DNA of 64,000 nt from JAICMB01 sp035295125 (GTDB lineage: Bacteria; Acidobacteriota; Terriglobia; Bryobacterales; Bryobacteraceae), in assembly GCA_035295125.1 (NCBI GenBank), contig DATGJP010000063.1, forward strand, positions 136,253-200,252. Reading direction: 5' to 3'. Positions 40,691 through 49,900 of this stretch are shown here, in pieces (position 1 is the stretch's first letter; the number at the start of each line of letters is the position of its first letter). Under the pieces are notes generated by a model. It made no database searches, was not told the DNA's origin, and saw only the letters and a program-made list of their open reading frames with translations. The translations under genes and the position numbers were made by a program.

Positions 40691-41208
40691 GTCAGCGCAC
40701 GCTCATACTGTCCGGAAAAAACCAGGCTCTGGGCGAGATTGAAGCGAAGTTGTACGTTGTCCGGCTGCTTCGCAAGCGACTGCTCCAGTGTTTCGGCTGC
40801 TTCTTTGTACATACGCGCGCCAAAATAGGTCATGCCAAGCATGGTCAGCGCCTGGAAGTTTTCAGGATCTAATTCGACAGCAGACTTCAACGGAGGGATG
40901 GCGTCCCGAAAGGAGCCGGACTTGAATTCCGCGAGACCAAGATTGACCTGGATCGGCGCGATGTTCGGGTCGATTGCCAGGACCTTGCGGTAGCACTTGG
41001 CGGCCACCTGATATTTCCCGGCCCGTGAGAGCGAAAGGCCGGTGTTAGCCAGCGCATTAATGTGTTCCGGTGCGGAAGCCGGCAGCGTCTCGCAACCCTC
41101 CTCCTCGGTTGCCGCAAACCCCAAACCGGCGAGCAACAACGCTAATACAACGCGCCCCACGATCATTGAGTATATCGTGGGGCCAAAAATGCGCTTCATA
41201 AAACGCAA
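40687..41208 (-). CDS. Secreted TPR protein, probably truncated
   Basis: A 173-residue protein with an N-terminal hydrophobic export segment (YSMIVGRVVLALLLAGLGFA) and three to four tetratricopeptide repeats (LANTGLSLSRAGKYQVAAKCYRKVL, VNLGLAEFKSGSFRDAI, TMLGMTYFGARMYKEAAETLEQSL). The last repeat stops in mid-helix (NLAQSLVFSGQYERALT then TGA). Normal TPR proteins complete the second helix and usually a capping helix, so the 3' end is probably lost. It lies just after the terminator of the TonB-receptor gene on the same strand. Confidence 0.7.
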   Translation of the reverse strand: MRFMKRIFGPTIYSMIVGRVVLALLLAGLGFAATEEEGCETLPASAPEHINALANTGLSLSRAGKYQVAAKCYRKVLAIDPNIAPIQVNLGLAEFKSGSFRDAIPPLKSAVELDPENFQALTMLGMTYFGARMYKEAAETLEQSLAKQPDNVQLRFNLAQSLVFSGQYERALT

Positions 41209-41242
41209 AAACGCCGCCCCCGCAATTTGCGCGGGGGCGGCG
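41208..41242 (-). terminator. Rho-independent terminator of the TonB-receptor gene
   Basis: CGCCGCCCCCGC (41212-41223) and GCGGGGGCGGCG (41231-41242) are an exact 12-bp inverted repeat with a 7-nt loop. On the minus strand the stem is followed by TTTTT (41207-41211 region), 16 bp after the receptor stop codon. Confidence 0.9.
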
Positions 41243-41258
41243 CTTAAGCAGCCTAGAG

Positions 41259-44200
41259 TTAGAACAGGAGCCGCGCCCCAAGTTGCAGGGTTCGCGGATC
41301 GTAAACACCGGTCGGAACGCCGAACTGGCTCTGGTTTGAAAAGCTCGTTCCGACGCTGGAGAACTGCGTGTGATTGAAGGAGTTGAACGTCTCGAACCGG
41401 AACTCGAATCGGCTGTTGTGAGCCTCGCTAATCAGGAAGCTCTTGAACAGAGACAGGTTCCAGTTGTCGCGTCCCGGTCCGCGGATGGCGCCTTTGGGAA
41501 GGTTGCCCCAGGCGCCGAGCGCCGGCGTAGCGAAACCGGTCGTCGTGAACCAGCGGCTGGCTGAGTCAACGTACTGTACCTGTCCGTTCCAATCCGGCCG
41601 ATTCGTCGCATTCGGGATTCCATTGCTACCCTGGGCGCCGCCGAGCGTGATGGCCTGCGGGAAGCCCGATTGGATGGTCCAGATACCCGAGAGTTCCCAT
41701 CCGCCGATCACCGTTTTCTCGAAGCGATTACCGGTGCCCCGGAAGATCGGAATATCGTACACAAAGCTGAGCACGCCGATATGCGTTGCATCGGTGTATG
41801 ACGGGCCGTAGTCATATCTGTAGTTGTAAGGATTGTCGGTGTTGGCGTTGTCGCCGCCGAACGAACTCGCTGGATCGATCGACCGGGACAGAGTGTACGC
41901 GCCCTGGAGTTGCAGGTCGCGCATGCGTGACCGGACGCTTAACTGCATCCCATTGTAGTGCGAATTCTCCGCGTTTTCGCCCATGAGGATGGAGTGGAAG
42001 CCGGTGTAGGGAGCCAGGCTGTTATACAGCGTCCCATTGTTGATGATGTTGCCGAGCTGGCTCGGGTCGGGCAGATTGAACTGGCGGTAAGCGAACTGGT
42101 GCCGGTTCTGGTTTCCTACGTATGCCGCGGAAAACACCGTCCCTTGGCCGAATTGCCGTTCCACGCCCATGCTGAACTGATAGCTCACCGGGCTGGAGTA
42201 ATTGCTCTGGTTCAAAGCCGTAATGCTCGGCACTGTGATCGGGGAGGCGACCGTAAGACCGCTCGCCAGGTTCGTGTTCGGATTGCTCAACGATACGGAG
42301 GCGTTCGTAACGCTGGCGCTGAACGGAACGTTCGTGCCGGAGTTATACATGTCGTTGCCCTGGATGCGCTCGTACATGACTCCGAAACCTCCACGCAGGA
42401 CGGTCTTTCCGCCACCCGAGAGGTCATATGCGAACCCGATGCGCGGCCCGAAATTGGCCCACGAATCGTTCACCATGCCGTTGGGGTTGCCATTCACGCC
42501 CGTAACCCCTATGCCATTCAGATAGAACAGAAACGCACTCAAAGCGGGATTGGGACTCTTGCCTAATCCGGGGCTGTTGGGGTCAATGTTGCCGTTCGGC
42601 AGCAGGATGGCCCGCTTCGACGGATCGTATTGATTCGGATAGAAGTTCGACATGCGATGGTTGGCTTCGTAGGTGTGAGGAATGCCGTCCCACCGCAGCC
42701 CGAGGTTCACCGTCAACCGGGAATTGACGCGCCAATTGTCCTGGAAATAGCCGAAATAGGAAACCGCGTTCCAGGTACCGTGGTCCTGCAGGGCGAGTTC
42801 AGTATAGGTGTTCGCGTAGCCGAGCAGGAAATCCGAGAAATCGTTGCCGGTGAAATTGCCGTTGAAGTTAAAGGCTCCCTGGGTGTCGCCGAAAAGGTCC
42901 TGAACCTTCTTATAAAGCGACCATCCACCGCCCATTTTCATCTGGTGCGATCCCTTGGTCCAGGACAGATCGTCGCGGAACTGGTAATCGTCGGCGGTGT
43001 TGTTCCAGGGGAAGCTGGTGACGTCGTAGTTAGTGCCCGTCGAGCCACCCAGCGTGATGCCCGGAATACGATTAGCCTTGTCCGCCCCGAACAACGATGG
43101 GATCGTCAACCCTGTCGGACGCGTCACCGTCCCGGTGGGCGTGATTGCAATCCGGTTGCCGTCATAATTGAACGCCGCCTCATTGACGAGGTTCGGGCTG
43201 ATGGCATTCGTGGCGTGGATCACGCCGGTGTACGACGGGTTGCTGAATACGTCGCCTACCGTTGGGACGTTGACACCGCTCCACTGCGGCGGGCCGTAGC
43301 TCTGGCTGGTGGCTTCCGTCACCCAGTGGCCGAAAATCCAGAACTTATCGTTAAATTGATGATCGATGCGGACCAATTCCTCGCGGACATCCGTCGGCAG
43401 GTTGTTACCACCCACGAATGTGTTGGCGCCTTGATTCGGCGCCGGGAAAATGCCGGCCTTCAGAAGAATCTGCGCATTGGAGTCGAACAGCGATGCGGGG
43501 ATCTTATTGCCGGTAATGGCTTGGCCAGGCTGATATCCAGCCGCGGCCCACTTGTTCAGTTGCGATGCCGAGAGCTGGCTGGCGGTGGGGACGTGGAGTT
43601 GGATCGGTTTCGACAGCGACAATAACGAGCTGAGATCTCCGTTGTACCAGGATGTCTGCGGCACGGTCGTGTTGACGCCGCCCTGGTTGATCAACTTCCT
43701 CCATTCCTGGTTGTAGAAGAAGAAGGTCTTGTTACGCTGCTTGTTGTAGAACCTGCCGAACGTGACGGGACCGCCCGCGTTGAATCCAAATACGTTCAAA
43801 CGCAATTCTTTAGTCGGCAAACCAGCGGCATTTCGGAAGAAATCGTTCGCATCGAAGTCGTTGTTGCGGACAAATTCCCAGAGGGTGCCATGGAAATCGC
43901 GTGTGCCGGATTTGAAAACCATGCTGATCGTTCCGGCGGAGGATAACCCATAGTCAGCACTGTAGTTGGATGTCAGGGCCCGGAATTCACCGATGGCCTC
44001 GATGGAGGGGTTAATGATCGCGCCGCCCGCGCCGCCCCGATCGTCCTGCTCCGCCCCGTCAGCCAGCCAGATGTTGTGGTTCTGACGCAAGCCGTTGAAC
44101 GAGACGTTGGCATTGCCGCCGGCCGAGGTTGGAACGTTGAAATTGGGCATTGCGCTCGACGCGCCAGGCACCAGGACGGCCAATGAGTAGATGTTGCGGC

Positions 44201-44645
44201 CATCCGTTGCCAGTTCCGAAACCTCCTTGCCGGTGATCACATTACTGATTTCGCCGGAGTCGGTTTGCACTTGCACCGCCGTCGCTTCGACGTTGATGCT
44301 TTCACGGGTTTCGCCGACCTGCATCGTGAAATCGACACGGTCGCGATCGCCGACATTCAGGACGATTCCCGTTCTCTCTGCGGCTTTGAATCCCGGAGCC
44401 TCTGCCTTTAACGAGTAATGGCCGGTAATCAGTCCGGGAACGACATATTGACCAGATTCGTTTGTAGTAATTTTCCGACTCTGGCTTGTGTCTGTGTTTG
44501 TAACGGTCAAGGAAACGTTAGGCACCACGGATCCCGTTTGGTCGGTTACAGTCCCAACAATCGTGGCTTCCTGGGCCCAAACGATGGAAGCAAAAGCGAA
44601 CACGGCGAGCGATTGAGCAAGCCGACATACACTGCGGCCGTTCAT
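41259..44645 (-). CDS. TonB-dependent-receptor-like outer membrane protein with carboxypeptidase-regulatory domain
   Basis: A 1128-residue protein with a signal peptide (AQSLAVFAFASIVWAQ). Residues 26-110 are a carboxypeptidase-regulatory-like domain (ATIVGTVTDQTGSVVPNVSL, ESGQYVVPGLITGHYSLKAE). A plug-like region follows (VSELATDGRNIYSLAVLVPG, NVSFNGLRQNHNIWLADGAE), then a large beta-barrel rich in aromatic and Asn residues, ending in a barrel-type Phe (LQLGARLLF). This is the Oar-like group expanded in Solibacter relatives, thought to import glycans or peptides. It is divergent from a LacI regulator and has a strong promoter with a LacI-type operator just downstream, so it is probably induced by a sugar. 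Confidence 0.9.
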   Translation of the reverse strand: MNGRSVCRLAQSLAVFAFASIVWAQEATIVGTVTDQTGSVVPNVSLTVTNTDTSQSRKITTNESGQYVVPGLITGHYSLKAEAPGFKAAERTGIVLNVGDRDRVDFTMQVGETRESINVEATAVQVQTDSGEISNVITGKEVSELATDGRNIYSLAVLVPGASSAMPNFNVPTSAGGNANVSFNGLRQNHNIWLADGAEQDDRGGAGGAIINPSIEAIGEFRALTSNYSADYGLSSAGTISMVFKSGTRDFHGTLWEFVRNNDFDANDFFRNAAGLPTKELRLNVFGFNAGGPVTFGRFYNKQRNKTFFFYNQEWRKLINQGGVNTTVPQTSWYNGDLSSLLSLSKPIQLHVPTASQLSASQLNKWAAAGYQPGQAITGNKIPASLFDSNAQILLKAGIFPAPNQGANTFVGGNNLPTDVREELVRIDHQFNDKFWIFGHWVTEATSQSYGPPQWSGVNVPTVGDVFSNPSYTGVIHATNAISPNLVNEAAFNYDGNRIAITPTGTVTRPTGLTIPSLFGADKANRIPGITLGGSTGTNYDVTSFPWNNTADDYQFRDDLSWTKGSHQMKMGGGWSLYKKVQDLFGDTQGAFNFNGNFTGNDFSDFLLGYANTYTELALQDHGTWNAVSYFGYFQDNWRVNSRLTVNLGLRWDGIPHTYEANHRMSNFYPNQYDPSKRAILLPNGNIDPNSPGLGKSPNPALSAFLFYLNGIGVTGVNGNPNGMVNDSWANFGPRIGFAYDLSGGGKTVLRGGFGVMYERIQGNDMYNSGTNVPFSASVTNASVSLSNPNTNLASGLTVASPITVPSITALNQSNYSSPVSYQFSMGVERQFGQGTVFSAAYVGNQNRHQFAYRQFNLPDPSQLGNIINNGTLYNSLAPYTGFHSILMGENAENSHYNGMQLSVRSRMRDLQLQGAYTLSRSIDPASSFGGDNANTDNPYNYRYDYGPSYTDATHIGVLSFVYDIPIFRGTGNRFEKTVIGGWELSGIWTIQSGFPQAITLGGAQGSNGIPNATNRPDWNGQVQYVDSASRWFTTTGFATPALGAWGNLPKGAIRGPGRDNWNLSLFKSFLISEAHNSRFEFRFETFNSFNHTQFSSVGTSFSNQSQFGVPTGVYDPRTLQLGARLLF

Positions 44646-44779
44646 GTTGTCCCCTCCAACCGGCTCGTGGTCAAGCCGGTGCTGCGGTTAGTCGAAATCG
44701 AGCCTCGGGTATGCCATTGCCCTACCTGGAACCACCCTCATACCTAAGCGCCCCAAAAAGTTTGCGAGAATACCGTAGC

Positions 44780-44829
44780 TAAATCGGTTTACTTCAGTCG
44801 AGAATAATATGAACCTGTTATCGTGTCAA
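44780..44829 (-). promoter_or_regulatory. Receptor promoter with LacI-type operator at the start of transcription
   Basis: On the minus strand TTGACA (44824-44829) and TATTCT (44801-44806) are separated by exactly 17 bp. Ten bp beyond the -10, TAAACCGATTTA (44780-44791) is a near-perfect palindrome centred on CG with one mismatched pair, as in LacI/GalR-family operators. Its position, near +4 to +15, suits repression by the divergent LacI protein. Confidence 0.65.
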
Positions 44830-44889
44830 GACTTTTTTTGTTCTGACGCCAGCTTGCGGAACACTATGGAATCGTGAGACACTCCGCCT

Positions 44890-45951
44890 TTGGCACACAG
44901 CAAGAAAGAGTCCGCCGGCAATGGTTCGGCACCGGTCGCTCGCCGCGTCAGCATCAGAGATTTAGCCAGAGACGTCAACCTCTCACCAACCACCGTGTCC
45001 CTGGTACTGAATGATTCGCCGGGCGCCGAATCCATTCCCCAGGAAACGAAGGACCGCGTGTTTGCCGCCGCACGCCGCCTCAATTATCGTCCTAATTTCC
45101 TGGCACGTTCCCTACGCGCGAGCCGCAGCTACGTCGTGGGAGTCATTGCTCCGGAGCTGAGCGACGGTTATTCGGCACTCGTCCTGAGCGGCATCGAGGA
45201 TTACCTGCTCGGGCAAGGTTATATGTACCTTGTCGCCACTCACCGCGGCCAGGACCGGCTCATCGAGGAGAACCCACGCCTCTTGCTGGAGCGTCACGTT
45301 GAGGGTCTGATTGCAGTCAATACTCCGCTCCACCGCTCTTTTCCGCTTCCGCTGGTCGCGGTCTCGGGCCACGATCAGGTGCCGGGATTCACGAATATCA
45401 TTCTGAACCACGACAAAGCGGCGGAACTGGCCCTGCGTCACTTAGCTGCATTGGGGCATCAACGGATCGCCTTCTTCAAAGGGCAGGATTCCATTGAAGA
45501 TTCGAGCTTCCGTTGGGATGCCATTGAATGCGCAGCGCAGCTCATCGGCCTCACCATCGTGCCCGAGCTTTGCGTACAGCTTCCCGGAAGGCTGCCATCG
45601 CGCCAAACCGGCTACCAGGCAGCACGGATATTAATCGATCGCGGGAGTCCGTTCACGGCATTGTTCGCCTTCAACGACATTTCAGCAATCGGCGCCATCG
45701 CGGCGTTTCGTGAGACCGGCCGCGCGGTCCCGAACGAGTTGTCCGTAGTCGGCTTCGACGACGTGGAAGGGGCGGCCTATCACGTCCCGGCGCTCACAAC
45801 AATTCGCCAGCCTTTGGCAAAAATGGGCGCGCTTGCGGCGGAAAATCTCTTGCGACGCATCCGGGAGGATGATCAGGCGGATAGCGTGACCTGCATCGAA
45901 GTCGACCCGGAACTGGTGGTTCGCGGATCTACGGGTCCGGCTCGTTCGTAA
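44890..45951 (+). CDS. LacI family transcriptional regulator
   Basis: A 353-residue regulator. The HTH and hinge helix are clear: VSIRDLARDVNLSPTTVSLVLN, IPQETKDRVFAAARRLNYRPNFLARSLR. The ligand-binding domain follows (VVGVIAPELSDGYSALVLSGIE, AAELALRHLAALGHQRIAFFKG, GSPFTALFAFNDISAIGAIAAF, VGFDDVEGAAYHVPALTTIRQP). The start is a TTG at 44890 without a clear ribosome binding site; an alternative start is not obvious. The divergent receptor gene is the likely target. The inducer, presumably a sugar, is unknown. Confidence 0.93.
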   Translation: MAHSKKESAGNGSAPVARRVSIRDLARDVNLSPTTVSLVLNDSPGAESIPQETKDRVFAAARRLNYRPNFLARSLRASRSYVVGVIAPELSDGYSALVLSGIEDYLLGQGYMYLVATHRGQDRLIEENPRLLLERHVEGLIAVNTPLHRSFPLPLVAVSGHDQVPGFTNIILNHDKAAELALRHLAALGHQRIAFFKGQDSIEDSSFRWDAIECAAQLIGLTIVPELCVQLPGRLPSRQTGYQAARILIDRGSPFTALFAFNDISAIGAIAAFRETGRAVPNELSVVGFDDVEGAAYHVPALTTIRQPLAKMGALAAENLLRRIREDDQADSVTCIEVDPELVVRGSTGPARS

Positions 45952-45960
45952 TCAGCCGTT

Positions 45961-46389
45961 CTATTTCTTTTTCTCGCGCGTGAGCGTCTCGTGCCAATAG
46001 GTGAAGTTCCCTTTGTTGGTGGAGGAGCCCAGGCCGGTCAATTGGTCCTCCCCAATCGTAAATGTGAACTCCAGATTTTCGCCGGGCGAAATCTCCAGTT
46101 CGTAATGGCAGTGGTTGTCGATGCAATAACCGGGGCCGTGTACCGATCCGCGTTCGGAGTCGATTGTGACGGCGATTCGGCTCTTGTCATCCGGTTTGAA
46201 GGTAACGGTTGAAAACTCGTCGTAGGCTTTCGAACCATCCGGTTTGAAGAAGACGCGATGTACGGTGTGGATCTTGGATTCGTCCGGTCCATCTGCAATC
46301 GCATATTGAGCCGTGTAGTTGCCGGCCTTTGTCTGATCGATCCAATGCCCTCTACCTCCGAACGATCCATTCGGGAAGGGTAGTTCCAT
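45961..46389 (-). CDS. Hypothetical protein divergent from a MarR regulator
   Basis: A 142-residue soluble protein starting MELPFPNGSFGGRGHWIDQT, with GGAGG 8 nt upstream of the ATG at 46387-46389. It appears to be all-beta (YTAQYAIADGPDESKIHTVH, RVFFKPDGSKAYDEFSTVTF, CHYELEISPGENLEFTFTIG). I do not recognise the family; the pattern resembles small lipocalin-like or DUF-type beta-barrels. It shares a 35-bp intergenic region with the MarR gene and is probably regulated by it. Confidence 0.75.
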   Translation of the reverse strand: MELPFPNGSFGGRGHWIDQTKAGNYTAQYAIADGPDESKIHTVHRVFFKPDGSKAYDEFSTVTFKPDDKSRIAVTIDSERGSVHGPGYCIDNHCHYELEISPGENLEFTFTIGEDQLTGLGSSTNKGNFTYWHETLTREKKK

Positions 46390-46410
46390 ATATGTGCCTC
46401 CGCATTGAGA

Positions 46411-46433
46411 TATAATACACAACCATGGTTGTG
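46411..46433 (+). promoter_or_regulatory. MarR promoter -10 and 16-bp palindromic operator containing the start codon
   Basis: A perfect TATAAT (46411-46416) is followed by the exact 16-bp palindrome CACAACCATGGTTGTG (46418-46433), whose centre is the MarR start codon (46425-46427). The start codon lies 8 nt after the -10, so the mRNA would have a leader of 0-2 nt. No Shine-Dalgarno sequence is present and the -35 region is weak. Confidence 0.65.
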
Positions 46434-46913
46434 GAATCAAGTGGCGATGTCCTTTCACGGCTGGATCTCGGGTATGCGGCGTTGTTTCTGGGGCTGCGAG
46501 TGAACGAGCTGGTTGTGGAGAGGCTCGCGGCGGCAGGGTTCGGGGACGTTCGGGAGAGTCACGGGTACGTAATACAGCACCTGATTGAGTCGGAGCGATC
46601 GATCACGGAGTTGGCGGAGCGGATGGAGGTGACGCAGCAGGCCGCATCGAAAGTAGTGGCGGAGCTGGCCGAGATCGGAATCCTCGAGATCAGCTCCGCC
46701 GAAGACCGCCGCGCCAAGAAAGTCCGCCTCTCGGCGCGCGGATGGGAATCGGTACGCTCCTCCCGCCGCTTCCGGCAGCAGCTTGCGAAGCGCCTGGTGG
46801 CGGCGATCGGCGTCAAAGAATACGAATCAGCGCGGGCGACCCTGCTCGCTTGCATGGAAGTGCTAGGCGGCCTTCCAAGCATTCGGTCGCGGCGAGTCCG
46901 GCCGCCCCGCTGA
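46425..46913 (+). CDS. MarR family transcriptional regulator
   Basis: A 162-residue winged-helix protein. It shows the MarR pattern SRLDLGYAALFLGLRVNELV, ESERSITELAERMEVTQQAA, SKVVAELAEIGILEISSAED, RRAKKVRLSARGWESVRSSR. The divergent hypothetical gene 35 bp away is the likely target together with the gene itself. The mRNA is predicted to be leaderless and the operator to overlap the start codon. It ends 8 bp before the convergent flagellin gene. Confidence 0.9.
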   Translation: MVVESSGDVLSRLDLGYAALFLGLRVNELVVERLAAAGFGDVRESHGYVIQHLIESERSITELAERMEVTQQAASKVVAELAEIGILEISSAEDRRAKKVRLSARGWESVRSSRRFRQQLAKRLVAAIGVKEYESARATLLACMEVLGGLPSIRSRRVRPPR

Positions 46914-46921
46914 TTCAGGAA

Positions 46922-49900
46922 CTACGAGCGCAGCAGCGACAGAATCGCTTGCGGGGCGGAATTGGCTTGCGCCAGGGCGGCCACGCCGGCCTGCAGCAGG
47001 ATCTGCGCTTTAGTCAGGTTCGCGGCTTCCGCGGCGAGATCGGCGTCGCGGATTCCGGACTCCGATGTCGCCAGGTTGGTGGATTGCGACTGCGCCAGGT
47101 TTATGGCGTAGTTGAACATGTTCTCGCCCTTACCGACAGTGGCTTGAGCATTGCCGAGAAGGGTAACGGCATTGGAGATCGCGGTTACCGCGTTCTGCGC
47201 GCTGTTCTGGTCGACAACCGAAGAGTTGGCGCCGTCGCCTACGACACCCGCCTGCGACACCCCGCCGGTGGGGGGCGTGATGCCCGTGCCGCCCGCTGTG
47301 TTCGACACCGCTACCGTGAAGTTCGGCAGAGTGCTGATGAAGCGGATCGACTGCGTTTGATACGGCTGCGAGCCATCCGTCGGCGTGATCGTGTTGTCTT
47401 CCTTCACAGCCACGATCTGTTCCAACGTGGAATCGTTCGATTGCTGCAACGCCGTGTTGATAGAACTGATGGCATCGTCGATCGTGCGGGCGTTGCGATT
47501 GCTGCCGGAATTCTGAAGCGTAACGGTGAGCGGATGCTTCCCGCCACTGGCATCCATTGCAGTGATGGAAACGAGCTGTTTGTCGCCGCCATAGGTGATG
47601 TCGTTGAAACCGAGGACGGACGACATCTCCGCGCCACCCGAATCGAACACCGGAGTCGATTGTGGCGGCGCGCTGACCTTATTACCGGTGAATGACGCCC
47701 CCAGATTGCCGAAGCCGAGGTCGGCCGTGCCATAGCTGTCCACCCGGAAGTTCGTGCTCGATGCGGAGACTAACTCGATTTTGCCGGGACTGGCGCTGCT
47801 GTCTTTGGCCTGTAATCCGGCTGCGCTCAGGGTGGTGTTCTGGCTGATGTCCGTGTTGAGTTGGTCGATGATGTTCTGCTCCGAGGCGTTGGTGCCGCGG
47901 TAGACGGTTCCTGTAGAGAGGCCCAGCGCGGTTGTGTAGACGCTATCGCTGCTGGCGAGAATTTCAACGCTGTGCCCGGCGCCCTTGTTGGCTGCGGTGA
48001 TAATTAGTTTGCCGCTGCTGTCAATGCTGGCGGTCGCCGCGCCATTCAAACCGCCGGCGCCGTTGAGGGCCGTGAGAGCAGCGGTTAAGGTTACGGCGCC
48101 ACCGGTGCCCAACGTGCCGGTTGCAATCGCGATAATGCTGTTGTCGACCTTGATGTTCAGCGGGCCGGCAGCGCCGGTAAAAACGAGAGTGCCACCCGTG
48201 AGCACAGTGCCCCCCTGCGCCACAGCCGCGGTGGCATCGCTGGCGGCTCCGTCGACAGTTGCCGAGAGAACATTTCCGCTCGAAGCCGCGCCATTCAGGG
48301 AAATAGCGAGGTCTCCTGTGCCGCTGCCGCTGGTGTAGGTCTGCGAGTAGGAACTGGCAGCCGTGACATCGCTGTAGTCGAAGGTCTTGGCCGAAGTCGA
48401 GCCCGCCTGGAAGGAGCCGAATCCAAGTTTGTTCTGCGTGTCACCGGTCACCGAGACCTGGAACTGCTGGCCGCTGGTGCTGGTAAACACAAGATTGTTC
48501 CCCTGCGCCGCTGTGGTAAGAGAGATGCCTGCACCGGCGAGAGCGGTATTGGAGGAAATCTTGTTTTGCAGGTCGGCGACCACTGAAGCCACCGTCGTGG
48601 AACCCGCGGTCGCGGCATTCAACGAAACGTCAACCGGGCTGGTCAGTCCCGCGCCCTGGAACCGGAACACGATGTTGTCGCTCGTGGTGAAGGTCCCATT
48701 GCCGTCTGTGACTGTCGTAGGTGTAACCGCCGAGAAACCAAGCGACGCATTGGCGGTACCGATACTGTCAACAGTGATCGAATGGCCGGGAGCGGTGGAA
48801 CTCAGCACGATCTGGTTGTTCACTACGCTGGCTTGAACACCCGAAATCGCGGCGGCGTTTATTTGAGCGGCGATGTCCGCCTTCGTCAGGTTTGTGCCGC
48901 CATTGAACGTGACCGTGGAGTTGCCATTGTTGTCAAGGTGGAGTTTGAGTGTAAGGCCGTTGGCCATGGTCTTCGTAGCGCTATTGTCGGTGCCCATTAC
49001 GTTGGCGTTCTCGGCGACCACGCCGGCGGCCTGGACCCGTGTGCTGAGGTCCGCACCGGTGGAGGCGGAGGCGGCGCTGTAAGTCTTCGTGCTGCCGGTA
49101 GTCAGGCCAAGCGTCTGAGCCAGGGCGTTTTGGACAACCGTGACACCGGAGTCGGAGCCGGTATCGAGCGATTTGATGGCCAGTTGATTGTTCTGCAGGT
49201 ACGCCACGGCGTGCGCCTTGAAGTTGCTGTCGGCATTCAGCGCATTCACGATGGCGCCCTTGGAGGTGGTGAGGCTGTTCGGCAGCGTGGTGACGTCGTA
49301 TTGCGTGGACACGGCGTCGAACTTGAAGCTCAGGGTCTGGCCGCCCGTGGTGTCGGTGTATGCGTTGGTATCGGTACCGAGCGCGACGGCATTCTGCGCG
49401 AAATTGCCCATCAAAGCATTAGCCATCTGGTCGCCGGCGACCACCTGGAAGGCCGCATTGCTGGAGCTGAAAGCCAGTTGCGATCGCCCCGCGGCATCCG
49501 TGACGACGGAGGCCGTGATCTGTGCGTTCTTTAGGGCCGTAGCTTGCTGCGTGCCGCTGCCTGCCGCGCCGGAGATTCCGGCGTTGATCGAGTTCACCAG
49601 ATCGTCCGTTCCGCCGAGATTCTGGAGATTCACCGTAACCGCCACGCCCTGGCTTCCGAAACCGGGTCCCTTCAAATAGAAGGTGGCGCTGTTCGGTGTC
49701 AGTTCGCTGCCCGTATTCGTGCTGTTCGCAAGAATCTGGGCCAGACTCGTATTGGCCGAGCCGGTGCCGATGTCGGTGGCCGCGACACCGGTTGCCTGAA
49801 CACCCTTCAACCCCAGACTTTGTGCGTCGACCGTGGATTTGCTCAAATCCACCGACACAGATCCATTGATGACAGCGCTGATGCCATTGCTCTCCTTGCC

